Positions 1 through 8,563 of a stretch of DNA of 29,447 nt are shown here, in pieces. The stretch's first letter is position 1, and every line of letters begins with the position of its first letter. The stretch is from the NCBI GenBank assembly GCA_002408485.1, contig DHSP01000008.1:1-29447 (forward strand), in the 5' to 3' direction. The notes under the pieces were generated by a model, which was not told the origin of the DNA, made no database searches, and was given only the letters and a program-made list of their open reading frames with translations. This DNA is from Proteiniphilum sp. UBA5283 (lineage in GTDB: Bacteria; Bacteroidota; Bacteroidia; Bacteroidales; Dysgonomonadaceae). Made by a program: the position numbers and the translations under genes.

Positions 1-557
1 GGTTTAATCAGTTTGGAGTTAAACCCCAACACAGCGAGCCAGGGTTGCGTAACAAAAGGATCGGGAAGGTTGTCCCCTATCTCCAGTTTCGATGGATCAA
101 CACCGGCGCTCCTGTCGGCAATATAATCGATCATTGTGCTGGCGGCAGGCCCTACACCTGAAATGTTTTTATCGAATGACTTCAGCCTATTGTAGGAAAA
201 ACCGAAGTTCAAGAGGGGGAAAACATCGTTTCTCATGGGAAAATAACCCACAAAGCCTAGGTTGTCCATGTCGAAACGTGTTTTGTTAGCGTCCTGACTG
301 CCTGCGCCCGATCTTTCCTGTGAAAGGTTCAACGTACCGACCACCTCCGAGCTGCGATAAACCGCAATTCCGGCTGGATTGATGGATATCGCAGTCTGAT
401 CTCCACCCAGTGCTCCGAAAGCGCCCCCCATGGACATGGCTCGTGCAGTTCCATGAAGATCTTCGCGGGAAAAACGCAATGCATCTACCTCCGACTGCGC
501 AAAAAGAGAAACTGACCCGATGAGAAATATGGAAAGTATGCAAGTGATTTTTTTCAT
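1..557 (-). CDS. FadL/OMPP1-type outer-membrane protein, C-terminus cut off by window edge
   Basis: The reading frame is open from the ATG at 557 to the left edge of the window (about 185 codons) with no stop, so only the N-terminal part is present. It starts with a signal peptide (MKKITCILSIFLIGSVSLFA, then Q). A segment around residues 30-60 follows with ARAMSMGGAFGALGGDQTAISINPAG. The 'MGGAF-G-D-SAI-NPAG' pattern is typical of the FadL/TodX/OMPP1 family of 14-strand outer-membrane barrels that carry hydrophobic compounds, and of related PorV/PorQ-like proteins in Bacteroidota. The substrate cannot be told from sequence. It lies 95 bases downstream of the aromatic-repeat secreted protein on the same strand, and I see no promoter motif between them, so the two are probably co-transcribed. 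Family assignment is fairly sure; the precise role is not. Confidence 0.75.
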   Translation of the reverse strand, partial: MKKITCILSIFLIGSVSLFAQSEVDALRFSREDLHGTARAMSMGGAFGALGGDQTAISINPAGIAVYRSSEVVGTLNLSQERSGAGSQDANKTRFDMDNLGFVGYFPMRNDVFPLLNFGFSYNRLKSFDKNISGVGPAASTMIDYIADRSAGVDPSKLEIGDNLPDPFVTQPWLAVLGFNSKLIK

Positions 558-652
558 ATCTGTCGCTATTATGATTTTATTGGTATGCATTGGAAAAGAC
601 TGGCTCATTCGACACCTTCAGGTATCTCTGAGACAGCCTTTGTTGCCTGTTC

Positions 653-1981
653 TTATCTGCGGCTTCCACTGGAACGTCCGCTGCTGCCGGAGCTTGAGCT
701 TGAACTTCTGCTACTGCCGCCGAAGGAGCCGCTGGACGAGGAGCTACGGCTGGGTGTAGAGTAAGTGGAACTTCTGGGAGTACCCGAGCTTCTGGATGGT
801 TCGGAGTAAGTACCGCTGCTTCTGCTGGGTGTGGTACTTCTCTCATAGGTCGATCGGTTCCTTGTCGGCGTGGTGGTACTTCTTTCGTAGCTGCGTGTCG
901 CATTTCTACTGCTGTTATATGTTCCGGACCTGCCTGGCTGCGTAACTCTGTCGATGGAACCTGAACGGCTTGTGGTTCCTGTGCGATCGATCACGCGCCC
1001 CGTTCTGGAGTCATGGGTTCTGCCAGAATTATCAATAATTCTTGTTCTGGGTGCCGTTGTTGCGTTTCTATCCGATACATCACTCCGTGAATTTGTGATG
1101 CCTGTTCTGCCCGATACTGTGGTACGTGTATTGGCTGTTCTGCCCGATAAACCACTGCGCGTACCAGATGCAATAGATGACCTTCCTGAAATTCGGGTTG
1201 TTGAAGTGCTCCTGTTGGCCGAGCTGGTCCTGTAGGCACCCGAACTTCTGCCGGAACGGTTATGGCTCAGGCTACTGTAATAACCATCATAGAAGCCGTG
1301 GTTATAACCGCCTCCCCAGTATCCGCCGTATCCATAGTACCAGGGATCAGCCCAACCGCCATAGTACCAGGGTGAATACCATCTGCTATAGCGCCAGGGG
1401 CTGCCCCAACCATACCAGCTACCATAGCCGTAAAACCAGGGATCATACCAGCGACTGTAGTACCACGGGCTGTACCAGCCGCTATAAAACCAGGGATCGT
1501 ACCAAGGGTCATACCATGGATAGTAAGGAGATCCCCACCCCATACCAAAATAGATGTTGGTATCCCATCCGCGATTGTTATAATTATCATACAGTTCGTC
1601 ACCCACGTAGACAATCACTTCGTCGGCACCGGTAATTTTTATGCTTGATTCCGGATCATGAAATCGCACAATCCGGTCAGTATACTTGTAATCCGTGTAA
1701 TCTTCTGTATTGCCGGAAAAGGCCTGCTCTCCCGACAAAGAATCCTTCTTGCCCCGGCGATTATATTCGTCCACATCTCTGCCGTTGGCCATCACCTCCA
1801 TGTTCGAAGCATCACCCTGAACAATCACCACTTTCTTTTTTTGTGGTTCTTGCTGCTTTTTCTGAACCCTCACCGGCTCATTTCGCGTTGGATCAGCATA
1901 GATATCATCCCATTCCTGGGCGAAACCGAAGAGAGGTACTGCTGTCAGCAAAACGGTAAGTAAAATTTTATTCGTTTTCAT
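653..1981 (-). CDS. secreted Trp/Tyr-repeat, Ser/Arg-rich protein of unknown function
   Basis: I do not recognise a characterised family. The 442-residue product has four parts. Residues 1-21 are a signal peptide ending LFGFA before Q. Residues 22-138 are a charged ordinary segment with a beta-rich stretch (DEVIVYVGDELYDNY). Residues about 139-237 are a block made almost only of W, Y, G, P, S, D and R, built from short degenerate units such as WYDPWFY and WYSPWYY. Residues about 238-442 form a Ser/Thr/Arg tail with many SGR, SRS and STPSRSS motifs and almost no hydrophobic residues. The tail should be disordered and strongly basic. Export across the inner membrane is likely; final location (periplasm, surface or matrix) is unknown. 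The FadL-like gene follows it on the same strand, and a TAnnTTTG element lies about 125 bases upstream of its ATG. Low complexity makes homology calls unreliable. Confidence 0.85.
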   Translation of the reverse strand: MKTNKILLTVLLTAVPLFGFAQEWDDIYADPTRNEPVRVQKKQQEPQKKKVVIVQGDASNMEVMANGRDVDEYNRRGKKDSLSGEQAFSGNTEDYTDYKYTDRIVRFHDPESSIKITGADEVIVYVGDELYDNYNNRGWDTNIYFGMGWGSPYYPWYDPWYDPWFYSGWYSPWYYSRWYDPWFYGYGSWYGWGSPWRYSRWYSPWYYGGWADPWYYGYGGYWGGGYNHGFYDGYYSSLSHNRSGRSSGAYRTSSANRSTSTTRISGRSSIASGTRSGLSGRTANTRTTVSGRTGITNSRSDVSDRNATTAPRTRIIDNSGRTHDSRTGRVIDRTGTTSRSGSIDRVTQPGRSGTYNSSRNATRSYERSTTTPTRNRSTYERSTTPSRSSGTYSEPSRSSGTPRSSTYSTPSRSSSSSGSFGGSSRSSSSSSGSSGRSSGSRR

Positions 1982-2283
1982 AGTTTCTCCCCTTTTATAT
2001 AGTACTTATCAATTATTATATCTAATCAGTTCCTTTGACCTTGTTTGAAAGCAATAGTTTAATGATTACCCGCATTTTTTCAACTGATTATCGAAGATTT
2101 ACATACAAATATACGAATCTAAGCAGATAAAACATTCTCTTTTATGAAAAAGACGGCTTTTTTCCAAAACGCTGCACTTTGTTTGGTTAAAAAAACGCAA
2201 AGACAGCCACTTTCGCAGGAGGCCTCCCGAGCCGGTAAACTGGGTACAAAGCAAGCAGCAAAACAATGTGTCTGCAGGAAGGA
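1982..2283. other. intergenic region of about 300 bases with one promoter motif
   Basis: The stretch lies between the start of the aromatic-repeat protein gene and the stop of the PhnP-like hydrolase gene, both on the minus strand. It contains a minus-strand TATATTTG at 2106-2113 that can serve the aromatic-repeat gene. It also has a 10-base perfect palindrome GGAGGCCTCC at 2218-2227. A short plus-strand frame at 2144-2326 has no recognisable protein character and is not called. No RNA gene or repeat family is recognised. Confidence 0.5.
2106..2113 (-). promoter_or_regulatory. Bacteroidota -7 promoter element for the aromatic-repeat gene
   Basis: The minus strand reads TATATTTG, a match to TAnnTTTG. 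It sits 125 bases before the ATG at 1981, leaving a leader of more than 100 bases. No convincing TTTG -33 partner is seen. Confidence 0.45.
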
Positions 2284-3042
2284 TTACAGAGTTATCTCCA
2301 GGCCATCGTGCGCCAGCATAACATGAGGAGGCAGCTCCCGCTCAACTTCCTCGTGCAAACCCATTTCGTGGCTCATGTGGGTAAAATAAGCCTTTTTGGG
2401 CCTGATGTTGTTTACCATTTGCAAGGCCTGCTGAAGCGTTTGGTGAGAAATATGTTCTTTTTTTCTGAGTGCACTGATCACCAACGTGTCCACATCTTTT
2501 AACTTCTCAAACTCTGTCTCGGGAATGGTTTTCACATCTGTCAGATAGACAAAGTCACCTATACGGTATCCTAGAATCGGTAACTTGTAGTGCATCACAC
2601 GGATGGGAATCACTTCAACACCGTCGACAAAAAAAGAGGTTTTATCGCTGATCCTCCGGATGGTGATATCCGGCACACCGCCATAGCGGATCGGGGCGAA
2701 ACAATAAGGCATTCGCTCTCTGATGGTATGCTCCAGCTGCTCTTCCATAAACAGTTCCACCGAGCCAAAAACAGAAAAAGGGCGCAGGTCGTCGATGCCG
2801 CCAACATGATCGTAATGCTCATGCGTGAATAACATTCCGTCGATCTTCGCAAACGGGAGTGGGAGCATCTGCTGACGGAAATCGGGCGTACAATCAATCA
2901 CCAGTACCTTTCCCTTCACTTCAATTCTAACGGATGCACGCAGCCGTTTATCGCGCATGTCAGTAGAACGGCATACAGCACAGTGGCAACCTATTTGCGG
3001 AACTCCCGTAGATGTCCCCGTGCCCAAAAATTGTACTTTCAT
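2284..3042 (-). CDS. MBL-fold metal-dependent hydrolase, PhnP-like
   Basis: This 252-residue protein has the metallo-beta-lactamase fold. The metal-binding signature THEHYDHVGG is at residues 73-82, and an earlier Asp (VIDCTPDF, near 50-56) and C-terminal histidines (FTHMSHE, then MLAHDG) complete the usual dinuclear site. Near the N-terminus GCHCAVC (residues 18-24) gives the C-x-C-x2-C pattern found in PhnP, where these cysteines bind a structural zinc. PhnP is a cyclic phosphodiesterase of phosphonate breakdown, but Bacteroidota homologues are usually found without other phn genes, and none is visible here. The real substrate is therefore unknown; a phosphodiesterase activity is the safest inference. 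A terminator-like hairpin just upstream separates it from the SPOR lipoprotein gene. Confidence 0.85.
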   Translation of the reverse strand: MKVQFLGTGTSTGVPQIGCHCAVCRSTDMRDKRLRASVRIEVKGKVLVIDCTPDFRQQMLPLPFAKIDGMLFTHEHYDHVGGIDDLRPFSVFGSVELFMEEQLEHTIRERMPYCFAPIRYGGVPDITIRRISDKTSFFVDGVEVIPIRVMHYKLPILGYRIGDFVYLTDVKTIPETEFEKLKDVDTLVISALRKKEHISHQTLQQALQMVNNIRPKKAYFTHMSHEMGLHEEVERELPPHVMLAHDGLEITL

Positions 3043-3054
3043 AATATGCCAACT

Positions 3055-3095
3055 AAAAAAGCTGCCTCTTTTTCAGTAAAAGGCAGCTTTTTATT
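3055..3095 (-). terminator. rho-independent terminator after the SPOR lipoprotein gene
   Basis: The inverted repeat AAAAAAGCTGCCT / AGGCAGCTTTTT (3055-3067 and 3081-3092) has a 13-base loop and is flanked by A and T runs on both sides. It can therefore stop transcription on either strand. It lies downstream of the SPOR gene (stop at 3171) and just ahead of the PhnP-like gene. Confidence 0.8.
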
Positions 3096-3170
3096 CTAGT
3101 ACGGGAACGGTTAGTTAAACAACTTTTCACATAGTCCGGTTTCCGCCTGATCCCGCACAACCTTTTTAAT

Positions 3171-3683
3171 TTAATATTGTCTTTCCAGAATCCAAAGGTC
3201 ATTAAAAGGAACACCATAAGTTCTTCTCAGGTAATCGGTATCTCCTTTTGCCGAATAGATGCTGTAAATCTCTCCTCTTTTCGCTACGGCTTCCTGCTTA
3301 TCGTCGTAGCTGGCCACAATAACGCGGTACATGCCTTGTTCATTTTGCGCCAAGATTACCTGATGTCCTTCTCTTGTCATCCTATCTTTCAATGATTCGG
3401 CATTCAACTTTACGCTCAAGGAGGCAATCACCACACTGTATCTCTTTAAGCCGGCAGCGTCGGTAGCATATACCGGTTCCACCTTTTCTTTTCTCACCGA
3501 TACCTCCACGGGAGGAAGAGGACTGGCATCTTTTACCACCGTTGTAGGCTGAGAGGCTGTTTGTTGCATTTCTCTTTCCTTAGCTGCTTCATATACCTGC
3601 TTATATGCACTCTGTTTGGGCTTACAGGAAGTACCCAAAACCATCAGGCCTGCCAAAATCAATGCGTAATGGAATCTTTTCAT
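3171..3683 (-). CDS. SPOR-domain lipoprotein
   Basis: The 170-residue product begins with a lipoprotein signal (MKRFHYALILAGLMVLGTSC, cysteine at residue 20). A variable linker of about 60 residues rich in Q, T and P follows, and then a C-terminal SPOR-like domain of about 90 residues (YSVVIASLSVKLNAESLKDR ... YRVIVASYDDKQEAVAKRGEI). SPOR domains bind denuded septal peptidoglycan, so the protein probably sits in the outer or inner membrane facing the cell wall and takes part in division or envelope maintenance. The pattern of two 'V-hydrophobic-A-S' strands separated by a helix with 'A..L' residues supports the domain call. It is a single-gene unit, with a TAnnTTTG element upstream and a strong terminator downstream. 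Confidence 0.85.
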   Translation of the reverse strand: MKRFHYALILAGLMVLGTSCKPKQSAYKQVYEAAKEREMQQTASQPTTVVKDASPLPPVEVSVRKEKVEPVYATDAAGLKRYSVVIASLSVKLNAESLKDRMTREGHQVILAQNEQGMYRVIVASYDDKQEAVAKRGEIYSIYSAKGDTDYLRRTYGVPFNDLWILERQY

Positions 3684-3738
3684 CTGTATTCAGTATTAAT
3701 TATTTTTTAATTTCTTCTCAAAGGCAAAAAATCTCTTG

Positions 3739-3746
3739 CAAAGATA
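3739..3746 (-). promoter_or_regulatory. -7 promoter element for the SPOR lipoprotein gene
   Basis: The minus strand reads TATCTTTG, a match to TAnnTTTG, 56 bases ahead of the ATG at 3683. No clear -33 TTTG is found at the expected distance. Confidence 0.5.
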
Positions 3747-3791
3747 ATAAAGATGCCGTTGTTTGTACATGCGATGATGTGAAAATAAATT

Positions 3792-3824
3792 AAATGGAGC
3801 CAGAGAGTGGCTCCATTTTTTCAT
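3792..3824 (-). terminator. bidirectional hairpin terminator after the DUF4382 gene
   Basis: AAATGGAGCCA and TGGCTCCATTT form an 11-base stem with a 5-base loop (GAGAG). On the minus strand the stem is followed by ATTTAATTTATTTT, giving the U-rich tail expected after the DUF4382 gene, which ends at 3859. Confidence 0.75.
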
Positions 3825-3858
3825 TTAACAAAAGATGGATTCAAAATCCGGGAAAGTA

Positions 3859-4719
3859 TCAGTCGTTCTTCAATTGGATGATTCCTAGATCAACCACCTC
3901 TCCAACCTTTACTTCAATATCGTTGATAACCGTATCCCTGTATGTGGAGGTTGTGTCTGCGAAGACAGTCAGATTCCACAGAGCCGGTTTTAGACCGGGG
4001 AACAGGAACAATCCGTTCTCTTCGGGAAGAGAAATCAACGTGTCCTCCCCGCTGATAATTTGCACATAACTGACACCTACCGTATCTTCCCGTGCCGGCA
4101 AAGCAATTCCTTTGATTGTACCACCAAATGCATCGGCATAAGTACGAATGACCGGCTTCAGCAGGTAGGTCCCATTGCCTCTTTTTATTACCGATCGTGA
4201 GGCATCAAAGTCAATAACGAAGCTGTAGGCCATGTCGGGCACCAGTGTTTCGTGCAGATTAAATTTCAGGCCGCTGGTTTGGGCTGACGGAGTTTTTAGA
4301 TCATGTGCCATCCCATTAACCACCACGTTGCTTTGGTTGCCGAGGATTAGCCTGACCTGACTGATTTTCCCGGCCGGAATATCGCCATTAGCCAACAACA
4401 CCGTCTCCCCATTTCTGAAATCCAACAGATTGTATATGCCAGGGTTCGGTATATCCAGATCCACCCAGGTCACCATGCTCGAATCAACATCGCCTTCGTC
4501 ATCAACATAAAAAAAGTCGTTGGCAACTCCCACACGCACACCTCGAATATCGATATTCACTTCGTCGTATTCCAAAGCAGGTGCATCCGTCAGTTTAAAC
4601 TGGATGGTTGCTTTTCCATCGGTGAGCTTTTCGTTCTCGCTTGTACACCTTACAACGCCCCATAACATCAGTAATGAGGCTACTGCCAGGAAACCATTTT
4701 TAAAAAAATTTGTTTTCAT
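3859..4719 (-). CDS. DUF4382-family lipoprotein
   Basis: I chose the ATG at 4719 because it gives a clean signal peptide (MKTNFFKNGFLAVASLLMLW...). A second in-frame ATG at 4731 would add MQDF. The cysteine in GVVRC is a likely lipidation site, although Arg before it makes a weak lipobox. The mature part opens with a DUF4382-type beta-sandwich (ATIQFKLTDAPALEYDEVNI, then IRGVRV) and continues with VTWVDLD, YNLLDFRNG and a QVRLILG strand, all hallmarks of that family. Residues about 195-286 look like a second beta domain (FGGTIKGIALPAREDTVGVSYV ... LFLFPGLKPALWNLTVFADT) resembling a carboxypeptidase-regulatory-like fold. It is probably anchored on the cell surface or periplasmic face. No enzyme motif is present; the function is unknown. 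Confidence 0.8.
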   Translation of the reverse strand: MKTNFFKNGFLAVASLLMLWGVVRCTSENEKLTDGKATIQFKLTDAPALEYDEVNIDIRGVRVGVANDFFYVDDEGDVDSSMVTWVDLDIPNPGIYNLLDFRNGETVLLANGDIPAGKISQVRLILGNQSNVVVNGMAHDLKTPSAQTSGLKFNLHETLVPDMAYSFVIDFDASRSVIKRGNGTYLLKPVIRTYADAFGGTIKGIALPAREDTVGVSYVQIISGEDTLISLPEENGLFLFPGLKPALWNLTVFADTTSTYRDTVINDIEVKVGEVVDLGIIQLKND

Positions 4720-4995
4720 AAAGTCTTGCATTTAAAATAAAGTTTTGCTTAAAAGGAAAAATATTCAATTGAACATTTTTTCCCTCTTGAAACAAACACA
4801 AACCACCCGAATGTTCATTCTCTACGGTTAAAGATTCGAAAGAAGTGCTAAATGGGAAAAAGTAAAAAAGTAAAAATGAAGCATTCCATTATTTCAATCT
4901 GACATTAAACAGCTTAGCGGCGAACTCAGATATTTCTCTAAACAAAATGTCGTTTTTTTCGTTATACGTGTGATCAAACACAATTTATCTTTATA

Positions 4996-5598
4996 ATGAA
5001 AGCAACTACCTTCTTTTTACTTATATCCATGAGCTGGATCTTTTTCAATTCTTGCAATCAGTCGGGTCGACAGCGTAGTGAAGCCAGCTCGTCAGATTCC
5101 GTCGCTGGCAGTGTGACTGCAAATTCCAAAGACAATCCGTCGGCGATGGACTTACACGAGAAGCTGATGATTTCTTTCAGCGAGGACTGGATGGAGAGGG
5201 AATCGGATCCCAACCTTTATCCCGACTATTATGGTGGTTCGTTTATCGACAATAACGGCACTTTTGTAATCACTGTCACCGGAAACAGGGAGCAGCACAT
5301 CAAGCAGTTGATCGACATTCTCGGCACGGATAATTTCAATGTAGAAAGTGTAAAATATTCCTATAAACAGATGATGCAGGAGATGGATCGTATTGATGCA
5401 TTTCTTATCGACACCACCATCCCGGAAAATCATCCCGTGATGACTCATTTTGCCGGAGCCTACCCCGATGTGATGGAAAACAGCGTAAAGGTAATCCTGA
5501 CAGTAGTAAACAAAGAAATCACCGACGCCTTCCGAAACGATATTTCCAACTCCCCGTTGGTTGTTTTTGAACAGGGTGAACTGCCCGGATTGTTTTAA
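4996..5598 (+). CDS. small lipoprotein of unknown function
   Basis: The 200-residue product starts with a lipoprotein signal (MKATTFFLLISMSWIFFNSC, cysteine at residue 20). A Ser-rich linker follows to about residue 50, then a compact domain of about 140 residues. That domain contains GGSFIDNNGTFVITVTGN, a helix (REQHIKQLIDILG), VKYSYKQMMQEMDRI and HFAGAYPDVMENSVKVIL. The order 'beta strand, helix, VxxSY-x2-M, AGxYxDxxxNxVxV' recalls the pro-domain fold of streptogrisin/alpha-lytic proteases, but no protease follows; this is a weak resemblance, not an assignment. It is monocistronic, divergent from the DUF4382 gene and convergent with gcvP, whose stop is 46 bases away. No good promoter match was found upstream. 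Confidence 0.75.
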   Translation: MKATTFFLLISMSWIFFNSCNQSGRQRSEASSSDSVAGSVTANSKDNPSAMDLHEKLMISFSEDWMERESDPNLYPDYYGGSFIDNNGTFVITVTGNREQHIKQLIDILGTDNFNVESVKYSYKQMMQEMDRIDAFLIDTTIPENHPVMTHFAGAYPDVMENSVKVILTVVNKEITDAFRNDISNSPLVVFEQGELPGLF

Positions 5599-5644
5599 GA
5601 ACAACCGCTCCACCGCTGCCTATTCATCTGTTTCCCGGCCCTGT

Positions 5645-8497
5645 TTATTGTATGCAGAGGCATGAGACCAGGTTCCGGTCGCCATATGCATTGTCTACCC
5701 GGGCTACATTGACCCAGAACTTGTTCTCCGCAACAAAAGGTAGTGGAAAAGCAGCTTTGCTTCTGGGATAAGCATGATTCCATTCGTCTGCTGTCACTTC
5801 GTACTGAGGATGCGGTGCATTTACCAGTACGTTATCCTCGGCCGAGTACTCACCACGCGACACCTCAATGATCTCCTCGTGAATTTGATTCATCGTATCC
5901 ACAAATCGATCCAACTCGGCAAGACTTTCACTCTCTGTGGGCTCTACCATCAGTGTGCCGTGGACGGGAAACGATAATGTGGGAGCGTGATAGCCATAAT
6001 CGATCAGCCGCTTTGCGATATCCGTTTCGGTGATGCCAGACACTTCTTTCAGACCACGGCAGTCGAGAATCAACTCATGCCCTACCCGACCGTTGGCACC
6101 CCTGTAGACGATGCCGTAAGCGTCATTCAGTTTTTCGGCCAGATAGTTAGCACTTAGTATGGCTGCTGCTGTAGCTTCCTTCAAGCCTTCGGCCCCCATC
6201 ATGCGAATATAGGCATAGGTAATCTCCAGTACGCCGGCGCTGCCATAAGCAGCTGCCGATACGGTATTCTTATCGGTTGGCAGCTGTACGGGATGTCCAG
6301 GCAGGAACGGGGCAAGATGCTCCGCCACACAGATAGGACCCACACCGGGTCCCCCTCCCCCATGGGGGATAGCAAAGGTTTTGTGCAGATTCAGGTGACA
6401 CACATCGGCACCAATGGTTCCGGGATTGGTATATCCCACCTGTGCGTTCATGTTGGCTCCGTCCATGTATACCTGTCCGCCGGCCTCATGGATGAGTCGA
6501 CACATTTCTCTGATCTCCGTTTCGAAGATACCGTGTGTGGAAGGATAGGTTATCATGTAAGCTGCCAGATCATCCCGATGTTGGGAAATCTTGTTGCGCA
6601 GGTCCTCCATGTCTACATTTCCTTTCATATCACTTGCAACCGTTACCGGGGTAAACCCTGCCTGAGCGGCGCTGGCAGGGTTAGTGCCGTGTGCCGATGC
6701 CGGGATAAGTACCACCTTGCGATGTCCTTCCCCCTTGCTTTCGAGGTAGGCCCCAATGGTAATCAGTCCACTATACTCTCCGGCAGCTCCGGAGTTAGGC
6801 TGCAGGCTGGTAGCAGCAAAACCCGTAATCTCTGCAAGCATATTTTCCAGCTCATCGATCATCTGCCTGTAGCCTGAAGCCTGTTCTTCCGGAACAAAGG
6901 GATGCATGCGCTGGAAACCGGGCAATCCCAGAGGTAGCAATTCGGATGCAGCATTCAGTTTCATCGTGCAAGAGCCGAGAGAAATCATGGAATGCGCCAG
7001 CGAGATATCTTTTCGTTCCAGCCGCTTGATGTAGCGCATCAGTTCGGTTTCCGTATGATAACTGTTAAACGAGGGGTGCGTCAGGAAGTCCGATTTTCGG
7101 AGCTGTGACTCTTTCAACGTTATTTTCAGGGGCAACTCATCAATCATAAACACCTTAGAGCTGCCGGCAGCCATGGCAAAAACAGCGAGTAGCTCATGCA
7201 CCCGGTAATTGTTGGTAGTCTCATCAATACTGATGCCGACTTCACCGTTGTTGTAATAACGCAGGTTGATGGATCTCATCTCTGCATTTTCCCGGATGTC
7301 CTGCACGGAAATATTGTCGGGCAATTCAATTCTTAAGGTATCAAAGAAGCTTCTGTTCAACTGTTTAAAGCCCATCTCTCTCAGTTCATCGCCCACATGA
7401 GAAGCAATTGAGTGGATGCGGCGGGCAATCTTTTTCAATCCTTCCGGTCCGTGATAAACCGCATAAAACGACGACATGGTTGCCAGCAGTGCCTGAGCCG
7501 TGCAAATGTTGGAAGTGGCTTTTTCCCGTTTAATATGCTGCTCGCGTGTTTGAAGTGCCATGCGATATGCTTCTTTGCCGTAAGCATCTTTTGAAATGCC
7601 TATGATGCGTCCTGGCATGGACCGCTTATACTCTTCCCTCGTAGCAAAGAAAGCAGCCGAGGGGCCACCGTAAAACATGGGAATGCCAAAGCGTTGACTG
7701 CTGCCAAAAGCAATATCGGCGCCCCATTCTCCGGGAGGCGTGAGCAGTACCAACGCCATTAAATCGGTTGCCACAGCCACCTTGCAACCTGCCTCGTGTG
7801 CTTTTTTCACCAATTCACGGTAATCATCCACATTTCCATCGCCATCAGGGTATTGCAGAATCATTCCAAAATAATGCTGATCGAAAGTCAAAGTTTTGCA
7901 ATCGCCCGTAATCACTTCTATCCCTGCATAGTGCATGCGTGTTTTCAATACCGACAGTGTTTGCGGAAAGATTCGTTCATCCACAAACAAAGTCTTCTCG
8001 TTATTTTTTATCTGATCCCTGCTGCGTAGTCCATACATCATGGTAGCCGCTTCGGCGGCAGCGGTAGCTTCATCCAACAAAGAACTGTTGGCCAGAGGAA
8101 GTGCGGTCAGTTCACTCACCACAGTCTGAAAGTTTAACAGTGCTTCCAACCTCCCCTGCGATATCTCTGCCTGATAGGGTGTGTAAGAGGTGTACCAGAC
8201 AGGATTTTCGAATACGTTGCGATATATGGCTGCCGGGGTGATGGTATCGTACCACCCCATTCCTATATAAGAGGTAAACAGCTGATTTTGAGAGGCAATA
8301 TGCGCGATCTCTTCTGCATATTCATGTTCCGATAACGGTGCAGGTAGTGACAAAGGTTCCGATAAACGGATATCGGAAGGAATTGTCTGATCAATCAGCT
8401 CTTCCATCGAATTGACTCCGAGTGATTCGAGCATCATTTTTTTTTCGGCTTCGGAGAGACCGACATGACGATTTTTAAACTGTTCCATTTTCAACAT
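5645..8497 (-). CDS. gcvP: glycine dehydrogenase (aminomethyl-transferring), P-protein
   Basis: This is the full-length P-protein of the glycine cleavage system (950 residues). It decarboxylates glycine with pyridoxal phosphate and passes the aminomethyl group to lipoyl-H protein in the cytosol. The N-terminal half begins FKNRHVGLSEAEKKMM and includes YTPYQAEISQGRLEALLNFQ. The C-terminal half carries GSCTMKLNA, SGAAGEYSGL, ASAHGTNPASA and the PLP site LNLHKTFAIPHGGGGPG, with the Schiff-base lysine at residue 706. Two in-frame ATGs (8497 and 8488) are possible. Both half-domains are fused in one chain, unlike the split form of some bacteria. No T- or H-protein gene lies in the window, so the system is dispersed. 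The gene after it (plus strand) is convergent without a visible terminator. Confidence 0.97.
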   Translation of the reverse strand: MLKMEQFKNRHVGLSEAEKKMMLESLGVNSMEELIDQTIPSDIRLSEPLSLPAPLSEHEYAEEIAHIASQNQLFTSYIGMGWYDTITPAAIYRNVFENPVWYTSYTPYQAEISQGRLEALLNFQTVVSELTALPLANSSLLDEATAAAEAATMMYGLRSRDQIKNNEKTLFVDERIFPQTLSVLKTRMHYAGIEVITGDCKTLTFDQHYFGMILQYPDGDGNVDDYRELVKKAHEAGCKVAVATDLMALVLLTPPGEWGADIAFGSSQRFGIPMFYGGPSAAFFATREEYKRSMPGRIIGISKDAYGKEAYRMALQTREQHIKREKATSNICTAQALLATMSSFYAVYHGPEGLKKIARRIHSIASHVGDELREMGFKQLNRSFFDTLRIELPDNISVQDIRENAEMRSINLRYYNNGEVGISIDETTNNYRVHELLAVFAMAAGSSKVFMIDELPLKITLKESQLRKSDFLTHPSFNSYHTETELMRYIKRLERKDISLAHSMISLGSCTMKLNAASELLPLGLPGFQRMHPFVPEEQASGYRQMIDELENMLAEITGFAATSLQPNSGAAGEYSGLITIGAYLESKGEGHRKVVLIPASAHGTNPASAAQAGFTPVTVASDMKGNVDMEDLRNKISQHRDDLAAYMITYPSTHGIFETEIREMCRLIHEAGGQVYMDGANMNAQVGYTNPGTIGADVCHLNLHKTFAIPHGGGGPGVGPICVAEHLAPFLPGHPVQLPTDKNTVSAAAYGSAGVLEITYAYIRMMGAEGLKEATAAAILSANYLAEKLNDAYGIVYRGANGRVGHELILDCRGLKEVSGITETDIAKRLIDYGYHAPTLSFPVHGTLMVEPTESESLAELDRFVDTMNQIHEEIIEVSRGEYSAEDNVLVNAPHPQYEVTADEWNHAYPRSKAAFPLPFVAENKFWVNVARVDNAYGDRNLVSCLCIQ

Positions 8498-8563
8498 AAT
8501 GAACGATATGATTGTAACCTTTTGTTAATCTCTTTGTTTCGGAGGTGAATCCCTGCCTGGTCA

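Noticed and set aside
1300..1530. Repeated TACCAGGG-like units that could be taken for a repeat array
   Set aside because: Unit lengths vary and lie in phase with codons for the Trp/Tyr motif; there are no constant repeats with unique spacers, so it is not CRISPR.
1177..1635. Several overlapping frames on both strands within the aromatic-repeat gene
   Set aside because: Low-complexity repeats open all frames. Only the 653-1981 frame has a signal peptide and a sensible mature protein.
2144..2326. 60-codon plus-strand frame between two minus-strand genes
   Set aside because: Composition is not protein-like and its end overlaps the 3' end of the PhnP-like gene; no promoter motif is upstream.
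6293..6877. 194-codon open frame on the plus strand opposite gcvP
   Set aside because: It lies wholly inside the well-conserved gcvP gene and its translation has no recognisable domain; it is a shadow of GC-rich codons.
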